Notes: generated by a model not told the origin, from the letters alone. 39,884 nucleotides of DNA from Actinomycetota bacterium (GCA_005885035.1 VAXZ01000114.1:1-39884), one strand, 5' to 3'; positions 13,319 through 22,535 are shown, counted from the stretch's first letter. Translations and numbers: made by a program.

Positions 13319-13324
13319 TAGGCT
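13319..13324 (+). promoter_or_regulatory. -10 (TAGGCT) for tRNA-Pro
   Basis: TAGGCT ends 9 nt before the first base of the tRNA, so transcription would begin 1-3 bases before the mature 5' end. The same hexamer type precedes the leaderless protein genes. Confidence 0.5.
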
Positions 13325-13333
13325 GCGTGTTCG

Positions 13334-13407
13334 CGGGGCGTAGCGCAGCCTGGTAGCGCGCGTGCTTTGGGAGCACGAGGTCGCGGGTTCGAATCCCGCC
13401 GCCCCGA
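13334..13407 (+). tRNA. tRNA-Pro (TGG)
   Basis: Acceptor CGGGGCG pairs with CGCCCCG (13400-13406), with discriminator A at 13407. The anticodon stem CGTGC/GCACG encloses TTTGGGA, giving TGG (Pro). D-arm and T-arm are standard. CCA is not encoded. Confidence 0.95.
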
Positions 13408-13419
13408 CCGCGAGCGCGA

Positions 13420-13731
13420 TCACCCGGCGAGGACGCGTGCGGTCGCCGTCACGGCTGCTGCGATGATCACCACCAGCAGCACGGGCGCGCGGAACCGGAT
13501 CGCGACGGCGGCGGCTCCGACGCCCAGCACGCGTCCGTCGAGCACCAGCCGCTGACCGCTCGCGAACGTGCCGATCGCGACGAGCGCGGCCAGCAACGCA
13601 GGCGCCAGCAAGCCGACGACCCCGGTGAATCGGTCGGGGAGCGGTTTGCCTCCCAAGAGCACCGGGCCGGTCGCCTTCAGCGCGAGGGTCCCGACGCCGG
13701 ACACGATCACGACGTTCCACACGTCGCTCAT
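13420..13731 (-). CDS. azlD: AzlD-type branched-chain amino acid exporter subunit
   Basis: The 103-aa product is a small membrane protein with about four hydrophobic segments (VVIVSGVGTLALKATG, VVGLLAPALLAALVAIGTFA, VLGVGAAAVAIRF, VLLVVIIAAAVTATARV). KATGPVLLGGKPLPDR is typical of the AzlD/YgaH family. Its ATG overlaps the azlC stop in ATGA, so the two are translationally coupled. Together the pair is expected to form an efflux permease for branched-chain or related amino acids. Length is normal for the family. Confidence 0.88.
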   Translation of the reverse strand: MSDVWNVVIVSGVGTLALKATGPVLLGGKPLPDRFTGVVGLLAPALLAALVAIGTFASGQRLVLDGRVLGVGAAAVAIRFRAPVLLVVIIAAAVTATARVLAG

Positions 13732-14441
13732 CGGCGTCTCCGAAGACCGATGACACAGGCGGCCCCAGCGGCGACGATCGGGACCCCCGCGGGTGTGAAC
13801 GGCGTGAGGACGAGGGCGATCGCCGCACCGATGAGCGCGGCGATCGCCGGTGGCGGGGCTCCGATCCGGAGCCCCGCCACCTCCGTGACGCGCTCGCGCG
13901 TTCGGAGCTGAGGCATCAGCAGCGCGAGGAACAGCGCCGGGAAGGCGGCGTCCAACCCGAGCCGGGCGGGATCGCCGATCACGTTGCCGAAGAGCACGCC
14001 ACCGAGCGTCCCGAGGATCCACGCGATCCAGAGCCCCATCCCCGCGGCCAGCAGTACGCGCGGGTTCCATCGGCCGGTGCCCTCGGCCGCGATCACCCAG
14101 GACTCGTCGACCGTAAGGTGCGCATGCAGGAGGCGAGACCAGAAGCCGCCTTCCAGCCACGGCGCGACGGTCACGCCGATCGGCAGGTACCGAGCGTTGA
14201 GCATCAGGGCCGACAGAGCGGCGGTCGCCGCCGCGCCGCCGGCTTGGAGGACCGAGGCGGCCGCGAACTGCGCCGATCCCGCGAACGTGGTCGCCGACAT
14301 CACGACAGGCGCGACCCCGCCCATACCCGCCGCCCGAGCGAGGACCCCGTACGACAGTCCGAACCCGAAGACCGCGACCGCCATCGGGACGACCGCCACC
14401 GCGCCCTCCCGGAAGCCGCGATCGCCCGAGGTCTCCGCCAT
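13728..14441 (-). CDS. azlC: AzlC-type branched-chain amino acid exporter, large subunit
   Basis: The 237-aa membrane protein begins with AVVPMAVAVFGFGLSYGVLARAAG and has SATTFAGSAQFAAASVL and LNARYLPIGVTVAPWL, both strong AzlC/YgaZ signatures, and later hydrophobic helices. Its transport partner azlD follows with a 4-base overlap. TAGCAT (14453-14448) lies 6 nt before the ATG. It is divergent from the metallopeptidase gene with only about 14 bp between the two -10 hexamers. No Lrp-type regulator is adjacent. Substrate is inferred from the family. Confidence 0.9.
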   Translation of the reverse strand: MAETSGDRGFREGAVAVVPMAVAVFGFGLSYGVLARAAGMGGVAPVVMSATTFAGSAQFAAASVLQAGGAAATAALSALMLNARYLPIGVTVAPWLEGGFWSRLLHAHLTVDESWVIAAEGTGRWNPRVLLAAGMGLWIAWILGTLGGVLFGNVIGDPARLGLDAAFPALFLALLMPQLRTRERVTEVAGLRIGAPPPAIAALIGAAIALVLTPFTPAGVPIVAAGAACVIGLRRRR

Positions 14442-14447
14442 CCGCCG

Positions 14448-14453
14448 ATGCTA
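14448..14453 (-). promoter_or_regulatory. leaderless -10 (TAGCAT) for azlCD
   Basis: TAGCAT ends 6 nt before the azlC ATG at 14441. Confidence 0.55.
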
Positions 14454-14467
14454 TCGACGGTCGCTCG

Positions 14468-14473
14468 TACCCT
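14468..14473 (+). promoter_or_regulatory. -10 (TACCCT) for metallopeptidase gene
   Basis: TACCCT ends 9 nt before ATG 14483. It is 14 bp from the azlC -10 on the other strand, so the two polymerases could not bind together. Confidence 0.45.
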
Positions 14474-14482
14474 GGTGGCGCC

Positions 14483-14944
14483 ATGAGGGTTCGGTCGAGT
14501 TGCCCGGAGCTTCCCGTCGAGCGCGTCCGTCGCGCCCTGGCCGGACTGCCCGACGCCCACCGGTACGCGATCGAGGTCAAGCCGCTCCGCTACCGGCAGC
14601 GGCCGCACCTGTCCGCCTGGACGGACTTCTCGGTGCGGACGATCACCCTGCAGGTCCCCGAGCCGTTCCTTCCGTTCGGCGAGGTCGTTCCTTACGGGGC
14701 ACGGCGCCGGCCGGGCAAGGGCCTGAAGTTCATCTGGCTGACCGAAGGCGTCACCTTCCGGACCGAGCGAGAGGTCCTCCGGTTCCTGTACCTGCATGAA
14801 TGGATGCACTGGTACCTGCGAGAGCGGCTCGGCAAGAAGTCGGCCGCGGAGACCGCGTGCGACCGGTTCGCACTCGGGAACTATCGACGGCGTGTCGTGA
14901 CGCAGGACGACGCCGAGGCGGCGCTCATCCGCCGACCGGTGTAA
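14483..14944 (+). CDS. HEWMH zinc metallopeptidase-like protein
   Basis: The 153-aa protein contains RFLYLHEWMHWYLRERLG, an HExxH zinc motif (H105, E106, H109), with a downstream glutamate in SAAETACDRFAL (about E123) that could be the third ligand. This is the arrangement of small SprT-like or minigluzincin-type peptidases. No signal peptide is present, so it should act in the cytoplasm. The N-terminal 100 residues (many Arg/Pro, strands such as RTITLQVPEPFLPF) are not recognised further. It overlaps the 3' end of the convergent tetR gene by 20 bases. Substrate unknown. Confidence 0.7.
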   Translation: MRVRSSCPELPVERVRRALAGLPDAHRYAIEVKPLRYRQRPHLSAWTDFSVRTITLQVPEPFLPFGEVVPYGARRRPGKGLKFIWLTEGVTFRTEREVLRFLYLHEWMHWYLRERLGKKSAAETACDRFALGNYRRRVVTQDDAEAALIRRPV

Positions 14945-15602
14945 CGGTTCCCGCGGCTCCGATCGCGCTCTGGAGCAGCACGCCGAAGTGATCCACGCGC
15001 ATCCGTTGGCGTTCGGGTTGGTTCCGCCAACGGTGGAAGAGGCCGGGATCGAGCTCCTCGGTCACGAGCGCGTCCTGGATCGATCCCGAGAGCCAATCCA
15101 CCAGGGACACGATCGTCTCCAGGTCGACGTCCGTGCGGACCTCACCTCGCCCCTGTCCCCATTCGACGAACTCGAGCGTTCCGTACGGATCCTCGCTCAC
15201 GAGCCACCGGTTGATGTCGCGCCGGAGCTCGAGGTCGGTGCTGTAGTTGCCGATCAGGACCACGCGGTAGGGGATGCGGTCCTCTTCGACGTAATGCTCC
15301 GTCCGATCCAACCAGTAGCGCACGACCGCGAAGAACCCCGCCGCCTGGATCTCGTCCGGAGCGTCGAGCCACGTGGGGAGCGCGGCGACGGCGCGCTTGT
15401 AGCACGCGAGGAACAGGCCGGCCTTCGAACCGTAGTGCTGGAAGATCGAGCCTTTCGCGATCCCGAGCTCGATAGCCATGTCCTCGATCCGCGCGCCCTG
15501 CAGGCCCTCCTCGGCGAAATGCCGCATCGCGCAGCCGACGATGAGCTCCCGCTTCGCCTCGGCGCGGGGACTGCGCTTGCGCGTGACCGCGTCAGGCCTC
15601 AT
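14925..15602 (-). CDS. TetR-family transcription regulator
   Basis: ATG 15602 gives 225 aa; it starts 11 bases inside the 3' end of the aminotransferase gene, so translation is probably coupled. The N-terminal helix-turn-helix is clear: ELIVGCAMRHFAEEGLQGARIEDMAIELGIAKGSIFQHYGSK, with the typical GxIFQHYGSKxGLF ending. The C-terminal ligand domain (about 75-215) has WLDRTEHYVEEDRIPYRVVLIGNY and is divergent as usual. It most likely controls its own operon with the upstream aminotransferase (inference). The region before that operon has a GACCGGTC palindrome at 16754-16761, but no long operator. Confidence 0.88.
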   Translation of the reverse strand: MRPDAVTRKRSPRAEAKRELIVGCAMRHFAEEGLQGARIEDMAIELGIAKGSIFQHYGSKAGLFLACYKRAVAALPTWLDAPDEIQAAGFFAVVRYWLDRTEHYVEEDRIPYRVVLIGNYSTDLELRRDINRWLVSEDPYGTLEFVEWGQGRGEVRTDVDLETIVSLVDWLSGSIQDALVTEELDPGLFHRWRNQPERQRMRVDHFGVLLQSAIGAAGTVTPVGG

Positions 15603-16737
15603 GCGCGGCCGTCGACGACGCAACGTCGGCGAGCGTGTCGTCGACCCTCGCGAGACCCTTCATCGTGTATTCGATGTCGTAGCCGAACCCGAAGCGGATC
15701 CCCTTCTTGAGACCGAACATCGCACCGGGCACGAGCAGCACGCTCTGCTCCGTTCGGATCCGCTCCACGAGTGCCGACGATCGGACCGGGAGGTCGTAGC
15801 CGACGTACGCGATCGCGCCCGCGACGGGTCGCACGTAGCGGAAGTAAGGATGGGCCTCGACCCATGCCTCGAGCCGGGGGACGTTCGCACGCACGATCGA
15901 CCGCGTCCGAGCGAGAACGGTCTCGCGGACGTCGGGCCGCATCGTGACCCCGGCCAGCCGGTCGCCCACGATCCCCGGGGTGAGCGTCGTGTAGTCGTGG
16001 CGTGCCCAGATCTTCGCGATCGTATCCTCGGGCGCCACGGCCCACCCGACGCGCAGCCCCGGCATCGCGAAGGCCTTCGACAACCCCGACGTGACGACCA
16101 CCTTGTCGTAGCGTCCCCAGAACGTCGGCGAGGCGACGTCGGTCTCCAGCTCGGCGCCGCGGTAGATCTCGTCGGCGACGATCCAGGCGCCCGCCCGGGC
16201 GGCGACGTCGATCACGGCCTGCATCTCGCCCTCGGTGAGGACAGCCCCGGTCGGGTTGTTCGGGTTACACACCATGATCACGGACGTTCGCTTACCGACG
16301 GCCCGGTCGAGGCCCTCGACGTCCAGTGACCACCGCCCGCCGCGGAGCTTCAGCTTGAAGGTGTCGACGCCATCGCCGAAGAACGGACCGAGCCCGAGAC
16401 CCTGGCAGTAGTTGGGGAGCATGAAGGCGAGCCGGTCGCGGGGTCCCAGGAGGGACCAGAGCGAGAGCAGGTTGGCCTCGGATCCGCCGTTCATGAGCGT
16501 GACGTTCTCCGGCGCGCATCCCGGGTACCACTGGGCGATGTTCGCGCGGGTCTCGTACGACCCTTCGGACAACGGATAGCCGAGGGCCTGCTGGAGGAAG
16601 AACTCGGGGTCGGCATCCGGCCCCAACAGCTCACGGATCGTCAGCGGCGTGACGCCGGATTCCGAAAGGTCGTAGTCGACGAGGTGCCAGTAGAGCGACT
16701 GGTAGCGCTCCATCTCGAAGGCGTCGATGTGCGTCAT
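15592..16737 (-). CDS. class I/II PLP aminotransferase
   Basis: The 381-aa protein is a fold-type-I aminotransferase. It has NGGSEANL (cofactor phosphate region), CNPNNPTGAVL, VADEIYRG with the pyridine-binding aspartate (about D189), SGLSKAFAMPGLRVGW with the PLP lysine at about K221, and GIRFGFGYD near the end with the substrate carboxylate arginine region. Full length. Its substrate is unknown; the neighbourhood (ornithine-cyclodeaminase-like gene divergent, AzlCD exporter nearby) points to amino acid breakdown or conversion (inference). TAGCGT lies 6 nt before the ATG. The tetR start codon lies inside its last codons. Confidence 0.9.
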   Translation of the reverse strand: MTHIDAFEMERYQSLYWHLVDYDLSESGVTPLTIRELLGPDADPEFFLQQALGYPLSEGSYETRANIAQWYPGCAPENVTLMNGGSEANLLSLWSLLGPRDRLAFMLPNYCQGLGLGPFFGDGVDTFKLKLRGGRWSLDVEGLDRAVGKRTSVIMVCNPNNPTGAVLTEGEMQAVIDVAARAGAWIVADEIYRGAELETDVASPTFWGRYDKVVVTSGLSKAFAMPGLRVGWAVAPEDTIAKIWARHDYTTLTPGIVGDRLAGVTMRPDVRETVLARTRSIVRANVPRLEAWVEAHPYFRYVRPVAGAIAYVGYDLPVRSSALVERIRTEQSVLLVPGAMFGLKKGIRFGFGYDIEYTMKGLARVDDTLADVASSTAAHEA

Positions 16738-16743
16738 GGGGTG

Positions 16744-16749
16744 ACGCTA
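16744..16749 (-). promoter_or_regulatory. leaderless -10 (TAGCGT) for aminotransferase-tetR
   Basis: TAGCGT ends 6 nt before ATG 16737. The palindrome GACCGGTC (16754-16761) lies just upstream, between -10 and -35 positions, and could be an operator half or core. Confidence 0.5.
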
Positions 16750-16783
16750 GCGCGACCGGTCAGGGCCGCCAAGTCCGGCCGGG

Positions 16784-16813
16784 TTGACCCGAGGGCTCGC
16801 GGCGCGCGAGGCT
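16784..16813 (+). promoter_or_regulatory. promoter for ornithine-cyclodeaminase-like gene
   Basis: TTGACC (16784-16789) is a good -35, followed after 18 bp by GAGGCT (16808-16813), a poor -10 that keeps the final T. The start codon ATG 16823 is 9 nt further on. It is one of the few promoters here with a recognisable -35. Confidence 0.4.
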
Positions 16814-16822
16814 CCTGCAGCG

Positions 16823-17773
16823 ATGACGCCCAGCGTTCGGATCCTGCGGGAAGACGACGTCCGTGCCGCGCTCCCGATGCCGGCCTGCATCGATGCGGTC
16901 GAGGCCTCGTTCGTCGCGTACTCCGGCGGCTCGGCCGAGCTCCCGGACGTGATCCATCTCAACGTTCCCGAGGCCCGGGGCGAGATCCACGTCAAGGCGG
17001 GGCATCTGCACGGCGCTTCGGCCTACGCGGTGAAGGTGTCGAGCGGTTTCTCCGGCGTCGACCCGCCGGCGCTCGACGGGCTGGTGATGGTCTTCGACGG
17101 GAGGACCGGCGCACCCGTCGCGTTCTTGCTTGACGGTGGGTTCGTGACGGACCAGCGGACCGGGGCGGCCGGCGGGGTCGCGGCACGATGGTTGGCGCCG
17201 GAGCGCGTGGACGTCGTGGCCGTGATCGGCACCGGCGTCCAAGCGCGAAAGCAGGTCGAAGCGCTCCGGGTCATCCGGCCAGAGGTGCGCGAGATCCGGG
17301 TTTGGGGCCGCGACCCCGAGCGGGCGGCGCGCGCGGCCTCCGACGTCGGCGGCATCGTGACCGCCACCGTCGCGGAGGCTGCGCGCGCCGCCGACGTCGT
17401 CATCACCTGTACGGCCTCGCGGGAGCCGATCCTCATGGCCGACCACGTGCATCCGGGCGCCCACGTGACGGCCGTGGGGTCGGACGGGACGGGCAAGCAG
17501 GAGCTCGATCCCGAGCTGCTCCGAGCTGCCGACCTGGTCGTGGTCGACGCGCTCGAGCAGAGCCTCCGGCTGGGCGAGCTGCAACACGCACCCGAGCTGG
17601 CGGATCGCGCGGTCGAGCTCGGGAGGATCTGCGCGGGGACGGAGCCCGGGCGGACGGACGGCGATCAGCTGACGGTGATCGACCTCACTGGGGTCGGCGT
17701 GCAGGACGTCGCGGCAGCGAACGCCGTGCTGGCGAACGTCCCGGCCGATGCGGGCGAGTGGTTCCGGCTCTGA
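16823..17773 (+). CDS. ornithine cyclodeaminase/mu-crystallin-family dehydrogenase
   Basis: ATG 16823 gives 316 aa starting MTPSVRILREDDV, as the family does. Landmarks are the substrate lysine in AYAVKVSSGF, QRTGAAGGVAA, the dinucleotide loop VIGTGVQARKQVEAL, RVWGRDPERA after the second strand, CTASREPIL, and GSDGTGKQELDPELL with the conserved acid. Members include ornithine cyclodeaminase, alanine dehydrogenase and cyclic-imine (ketimine/pyrroline carboxylate) reductases. The exact reaction cannot be assigned. It is divergent from a class I aminotransferase with TetR, so a transaminase plus imine reductase pair is plausible (inference). The stop is 2 bases from the convergent phosphatase stop. 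Confidence 0.87.
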   Translation: MTPSVRILREDDVRAALPMPACIDAVEASFVAYSGGSAELPDVIHLNVPEARGEIHVKAGHLHGASAYAVKVSSGFSGVDPPALDGLVMVFDGRTGAPVAFLLDGGFVTDQRTGAAGGVAARWLAPERVDVVAVIGTGVQARKQVEALRVIRPEVREIRVWGRDPERAARAASDVGGIVTATVAEAARAADVVITCTASREPILMADHVHPGAHVTAVGSDGTGKQELDPELLRAADLVVVDALEQSLRLGELQHAPELADRAVELGRICAGTEPGRTDGDQLTVIDLTGVGVQDVAAANAVLANVPADAGEWFRL

Positions 17774-17775
17774 GG

Positions 17776-18543
17776 TCACGGGCCAGCGAGCCGCGCCAAA
17801 AGCGCGTCATGCAGGAGCCCGTTGGTCGCGAGCATGCTCCGCTCATGCCCGAGCGGTCCGCCCTCGAAGGTCGTGCACCGGCCGCCCGCCTCCTCGACCA
17901 CGACCTGGGGCGCTGCCAGGTCCCATGTTGCCAGCCGGGGCTCCAGCATCGCTTCGGCCGAGCCTCGCGCCACAAGCATGTGCGCCCAGAAGTCGCCGAA
18001 CCCGCGCGGACGCCAGCAGTCGGCGATCAAGGCTTGCGTCGCAGCGGAATAGGGCCCCGCGAGCAGGGTATCGAGCTCCTGGAACAGCATGTGAGCGTCC
18101 CCGACCTCGGCGACGTCGCTCACGCGGATCGGGGTGCCGTTCAACGTCGCACCCTCGCCTCGGACCGCGACGTACCGCTCACCCAGCGCGGGGGCGTTGA
18201 CGACACCGAGGACGCCCTGGCCGTCGATCTGCAGCGCGATCAGCGTCGCCCACACCTGCACGCCGCGGGCGAAGTTCGCGGTCCCGTCGATCGGGTCCAC
18301 GATCCACACCCGTCCCGACGGATCGTGGGTCCCTCCCTCCTCCTCGCCGAGGATCGCGTCGTCGGGGAAGGCCGCCTCGATCTGTTCGCGGAGCATCCGC
18401 TCGACCGACGTATCCGCCTGCGTCACGAGGGTCATGTCCGCCTTGTGGCGGACCTCGAGACCGTCGCCGCGGAATAACCCCATCGCGATCTCGGCGGCGC
18501 GGTCGGCCCATCCGATCGCTGAGGCTCGCTCGTGCTCGAACAC
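17776..18543 (-). CDS. inositol-monophosphatase-family phosphatase, possibly histidinol-phosphatase
   Basis: GTG 18543 gives 255 aa. The magnesium site of the family is complete: TQAD (residues 41-44), GEEEG (66-70) and WIVDPIDGTANFARG with D83 and D86, then ATWDLAAPQVVVEEAGG with the late aspartate. Members hydrolyse inositol phosphate, histidinol phosphate (HisN) or related sugar phosphates. Length and the EEEGG/DPIDGT context fit HisN of actinobacteria, but no his genes are here, so the substrate is open. TAGGCT lies 7 nt before the GTG (leaderless). It is divergent from tig, and a palindrome at 18561-18583 lies between them. Confidence 0.85.
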   Translation of the reverse strand: MFEHERASAIGWADRAAEIAMGLFRGDGLEVRHKADMTLVTQADTSVERMLREQIEAAFPDDAILGEEEGGTHDPSGRVWIVDPIDGTANFARGVQVWATLIALQIDGQGVLGVVNAPALGERYVAVRGEGATLNGTPIRVSDVAEVGDAHMLFQELDTLLAGPYSAATQALIADCWRPRGFGDFWAHMLVARGSAEAMLEPRLATWDLAAPQVVVEEAGGRCTTFEGGPLGHERSMLATNGLLHDALLARLAGP

Positions 18544-18550
18544 CCGGCGC

Positions 18551-18556
18551 AGCCTA
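18551..18556 (-). promoter_or_regulatory. leaderless -10 (TAGGCT) for phosphatase gene
   Basis: TAGGCT on the minus strand ends 7 nt before the GTG at 18543. Confidence 0.55.
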
Positions 18557-18560
18557 CCTG

Positions 18561-18583
18561 CAGGTCACAACGGTCGTGACCTG
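18561..18583. promoter_or_regulatory. 8-7-8 palindromic operator between phosphatase gene and tig
   Basis: CAGGTCAC and GTGACCTG are exact reverse complements separated by 7 bases. The site lies between the two divergent -10 hexamers (18551-18556 and 18594-18599) and covers both expected -35 positions. A dimeric regulator bound here could control both genes. The regulator is unknown. Confidence 0.55.
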
Positions 18584-18593
18584 GGATCTCCGG

Positions 18594-18599
18594 TAGCCT
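18594..18599 (+). promoter_or_regulatory. -10 (TAGCCT) for tig
   Basis: TAGCCT ends 11 nt before ATG 18611, so the leader would be about 4-5 bases. No ribosome site is present. Confidence 0.5.
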
Positions 18600-18610
18600 T
18601 GGTCACGGCC

Positions 18611-19966
18611 ATGCAGACGACCGTCGAACGCACCGCGGAGCACACCGTGAAGCTCACGATCGAGGTGCCGTCCGACCAGTTCGACAAGGATCTCGACAAG
18701 ACCTACCGCGCGATAGCCCGTGAGGTGAAGATCCCCGGGTTCCGTCCCGGCAAGGCGCCCAAGCCCATCATCGACGCGCAGGTCGGCCACGACGTGGTCC
18801 TCGAGGAATTCGTCAACGCTTCCGTGCCAACGTATTTCCGAACAGCGGTCAGCGACGAAGATCTTGCTCCGATCGGTGACCCCGAGGTCGATGTGGAACA
18901 GCTGGAGCCCGGCAAACCCTTCATCTTCACCGCCATCGTCGAGGTCCGTCCGCGCCTCGAGCTGAGCGAAGACGACTACAAGGGCGTCCACGCTACGAGG
19001 CCGTCCACGGAGGTCTCCGATGAAGAGGTCGACTCGTGGATCGAACGGTTGCGTCGACAGTTCGCCGAGCTCGAGCCCGTCGAGCGTGCCGCGCTCGACG
19101 GCGACTTCGTGACCGTGAACATCACGGTCACGAAGGGCGGCACCGAGGTCGAGCGTCTCACGCGTGAGGACTACCTCTACGCGATCGGCTCGGGGGAGTT
19201 CGGGGCGCGTCTGGACGCTGAGCTGAGCGGCACGAAGCCCGGCGACATCCTTCGCTTCGACGACACGCTCGAGGCCGACCGGGTCGGGGAGGATCTCGCG
19301 GGCCTCGCCTCGTTCCAGGTGCTCGTGAAAGACGTCAAGGCGCTGAAGCTTCCGGATACTGACGACGCCTTCGCGAAGACGGCGTCGGAGTTCGACACGA
19401 TGGACGCGCTCCGCGCCGACCTCCGTGAGAAGGTCCGTGAGGTGAAGGAGCGCGAGGTCGAAGGCGTGATCCGCGACCGGGTCCTCCAAGCCATGGTGGA
19501 CACCGTGGACGTGGATCTCCCCGACTCCTTGATCGAAGACGAGACCACGCACCGGGTGCATCATGCGGAGGAGAACGCCGGCAGGTACGGGCTCACGCTC
19601 GATCAGATGCTCGAGATCCAGGGGTGGGACCGCGACCGGCTCCACGACGACAGCAGGGACCATGCCGTCCGCGCGATCAAGGCCGACCTCGTGCTCGAGG
19701 CCGTCGCCCGGTCCGAGGGGATCGAGGTGACGGCGGACGAGCTGGGCGCCGAGATCGGCTCCCTCGCACAGGCATACGACCGCGACCCGAAGGAGCTGGC
19801 CAAACAGCTCGACCGGACCGGCCAGATCGTCACGCTGGCCGGGGATATCATCCGTACGAAGGCGCTCGACATCCTCGTCCGAGACGCCGATATCGCCGAC
19901 GAGAGCCCCGAGGCTGTGAACGCGACGCCCGCGGAACCAGCCGAGGAGCCGAAGGAGACCGACTGA
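18611..19966 (+). CDS. tig: trigger factor, ribosome-bound chaperone/prolyl isomerase
   Basis: ATG 18611 gives 451 aa. The N-terminal domain contains [11 protein letters not shown], the ribosome-docking motif. The middle FKBP-like domain (about 150-240) runs from [11 protein letters not shown] to [10 protein letters not shown]. The long C-terminal helical chaperone arms contain [26 protein letters not shown]. The tail is acidic and Pro/Glu-rich as in actinobacterial trigger factors. It holds nascent chains at the ribosome exit. The next gene, clpP, starts in a TGATG overlap, so folding and degradation genes are translated together. A longer frame to the left is not used because TAGCCT sits 11 nt before this ATG. 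Confidence 0.96.
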   Translation: MQTTVERTAEHTVKLTIEVPSDQFDKDLDKTYRAIAREVKIPGFRPGKAPKPIIDAQVGHDVVLEEFVNASVPTYFRTAVSDEDLAPIGDPEVDVEQLEPGKPFIFTAIVEVRPRLELSEDDYKGVHATRPSTEVSDEEVDSWIERLRRQFAELEPVERAALDGDFVTVNITVTKGGTEVERLTREDYLYAIGSGEFGARLDAELSGTKPGDILRFDDTLEADRVGEDLAGLASFQVLVKDVKALKLPDTDDAFAKTASEFDTMDALRADLREKVREVKEREVEGVIRDRVLQAMVDTVDVDLPDSLIEDETTHRVHHAEENAGRYGLTLDQMLEIQGWDRDRLHDDSRDHAVRAIKADLVLEAVARSEGIEVTADELGAEIGSLAQAYDRDPKELAKQLDRTGQIVTLAGDIIRTKALDILVRDADIADESPEAVNATPAEPAEEPKETD

Positions 19967-20604
19967 TGGAGCCCATACAGGATTACCTCGTACCGGTGGT
20001 GGTCGAGCAGACCAGCCGCGGGGAACGCTCGTTCGACATCTACTCGCGCTTGCTGAAGGACCGGATCGTCTTCCTGGGGACACCGATCGACGACGCCGTC
20101 GGGAACCTCATCATGGCGCAGCTGCTCCACCTGGAGTCCGAGGATCCGGACAAGGACATCAACCTGTACATCAACTCTCCGGGTGGTGACGTGAGCGCGT
20201 TGCTCGCGATCTACGACACGATGCAGTACATCAAGCCGGATGTGAGCACCATCGTGATGGGTCTCGCGGCGTCCGCAGCCGCGGTGCTCGCACTCGCCGG
20301 CTCGAAGGGCAAGCGCTTCGCGTTGCCGAACGCGCGGATCCTGCTCCACCAGCCGCACGGTGGGGCGCAGGGCCAGGCGGTCGACATCGAGATCCAGGCG
20401 CGAGAGATGATCCGTCTCCGCAAGCTCCTCGACAGCCTGATCGCGAAGCACACGGGTCAGCCGCTCGAGAAGGTCGAGAAGGACACGGACCGCGACTTCA
20501 TCCTCACCGCGGATGAGGCGCTCGAGTACGGCATCCTCGACGAGATCATCACGCGCCGAGGGATCACACCGGAGTTAGCAGCAACGAGCCCCAACGGGGC
20601 GTAA
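19966..20604 (+). CDS. clpP: ATP-dependent Clp protease proteolytic subunit
   Basis: The 212-aa product starts at ATG 19966, which overlaps the tig stop. The catalytic triad is present: S103 in [12 protein letters not shown]128 in LLHQPHGG and D177 in DTDRDFIL. The serine is followed by Ala-Ala-Ala rather than Met-Gly, the pattern of actinobacterial ClpP2 rather than ClpP1 (established for mycobacteria). [17 protein letters not shown] is the substrate-groove strand. It assembles with ClpX, encoded 54 nt downstream. A separate ClpP1 is not beside it, although many actinobacteria have both in tandem. Confidence 0.95.
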   Translation: MEPIQDYLVPVVVEQTSRGERSFDIYSRLLKDRIVFLGTPIDDAVGNLIMAQLLHLESEDPDKDINLYINSPGGDVSALLAIYDTMQYIKPDVSTIVMGLAASAAAVLALAGSKGKRFALPNARILLHQPHGGAQGQAVDIEIQAREMIRLRKLLDSLIAKHTGQPLEKVEKDTDRDFILTADEALEYGILDEIITRRGITPELAATSPNGA

Positions 20605-20614
20605 TATCCGCGCC

Positions 20615-20639
20615 ACGACCGGGCTGATGGCTCGGTCGT
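20615..20639 (+). terminator. stem-loop between clpP and clpX
   Basis: ACGACCG and CGGTCGT pair (7 bp) around an 11-nt loop, 10 bases after the clpP stop, with no T run following. It may attenuate or protect the transcript rather than stop it, as clpX follows with its own ribosome site. Confidence 0.35.
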
Positions 20640-20658
20640 TCGTTCGGAGAGGAAGCCG

Positions 20659-21933
<1,275 letters not shown>

Positions 21934-21960
21934 CAGGCACCGACGAAGAGGGGGCTGTTG

Positions 21961-22530
21961 ATGGAGCAGATGGAAGCGCGCAGCGGAACCGGTCCCATGG
22001 TCGATTTCCCTTGGTGGGTCTTCCTGATCACCGGTATCGCATGGATGATCATCGCGGTCATCGTCCTCCGGTTCCAAACGGACCCTCTGACCTCGGTCGC
22101 GACCGTCGGATTCCTGATCGGCGCGCTGTTCGTGTTCGCCACGATCAATGAGTTCGTCACGGCCAGTATGGTCGACGAGTGGAGGTGGCTGCACTGGCTC
22201 ATGGGGCTCCTGTTCTTGCTCGGTGCGCTGTACGGCTTCGTCCGCCCGTACGACACGTTCTTCGCCCTCGCCTCGGTGCTCGGGTTCTTGCTGGTTTTCA
22301 TGGGGACGCTGGAGATCATCCGGGCCACGATGTCTCGGGACGTGAACCCGCTCTGGGGACTCGGGCTCGTGACCGGGATCCTCTTGCTGTTGCTGGGCAT
22401 CTGGGCGTCGCAGCGCTACTACCCGGCGCGGGCCCAGTTGATCCTCGTCTGGGTGGGGTTCATGGCGCTGTTCCGCGGGATCGGTCAGATCGTGTTGGCC
22501 TTCGGGGTCCGCCGGGAGCTTCGCGCGTAA
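21961..22530 (+). CDS. HdeD/DUF308-like membrane protein
   Basis: ATG 21961 follows GAAGAGGGGG at suitable spacing; an adjacent TTG is not needed. The 189-aa protein has six membrane segments in three hairpins (VFLITGIAWMIIAVIVL, VGFLIGALFVFATI, WLMGLLFLLGALYGFV, SVLGFLLVFMGTLEII, GLVTGILLLLLGIW, LVWVGFMALFRGIGQIVLAF), the layout of the HdeD/DUF308 family. In E. coli HdeD is linked to acid resistance; the role here is unknown. It follows clpX by 27 nt and may be in its operon. A strong hairpin lies 20 nt past its stop. Confidence 0.78.
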   Translation: MEQMEARSGTGPMVDFPWWVFLITGIAWMIIAVIVLRFQTDPLTSVATVGFLIGALFVFATINEFVTASMVDEWRWLHWLMGLLFLLGALYGFVRPYDTFFALASVLGFLLVFMGTLEIIRATMSRDVNPLWGLGLVTGILLLLLGIWASQRYYPARAQLILVWVGFMALFRGIGQIVLAFGVRRELRA

Positions 22531-22535
22531 GCGCC

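Noticed and set aside
13420-14580. 386-aa frame spanning azlD and the region antisense/out of frame to azlC
   Set aside because: Only its last 103 codons are real (azlD). The rest is an out-of-frame reading of azlC.
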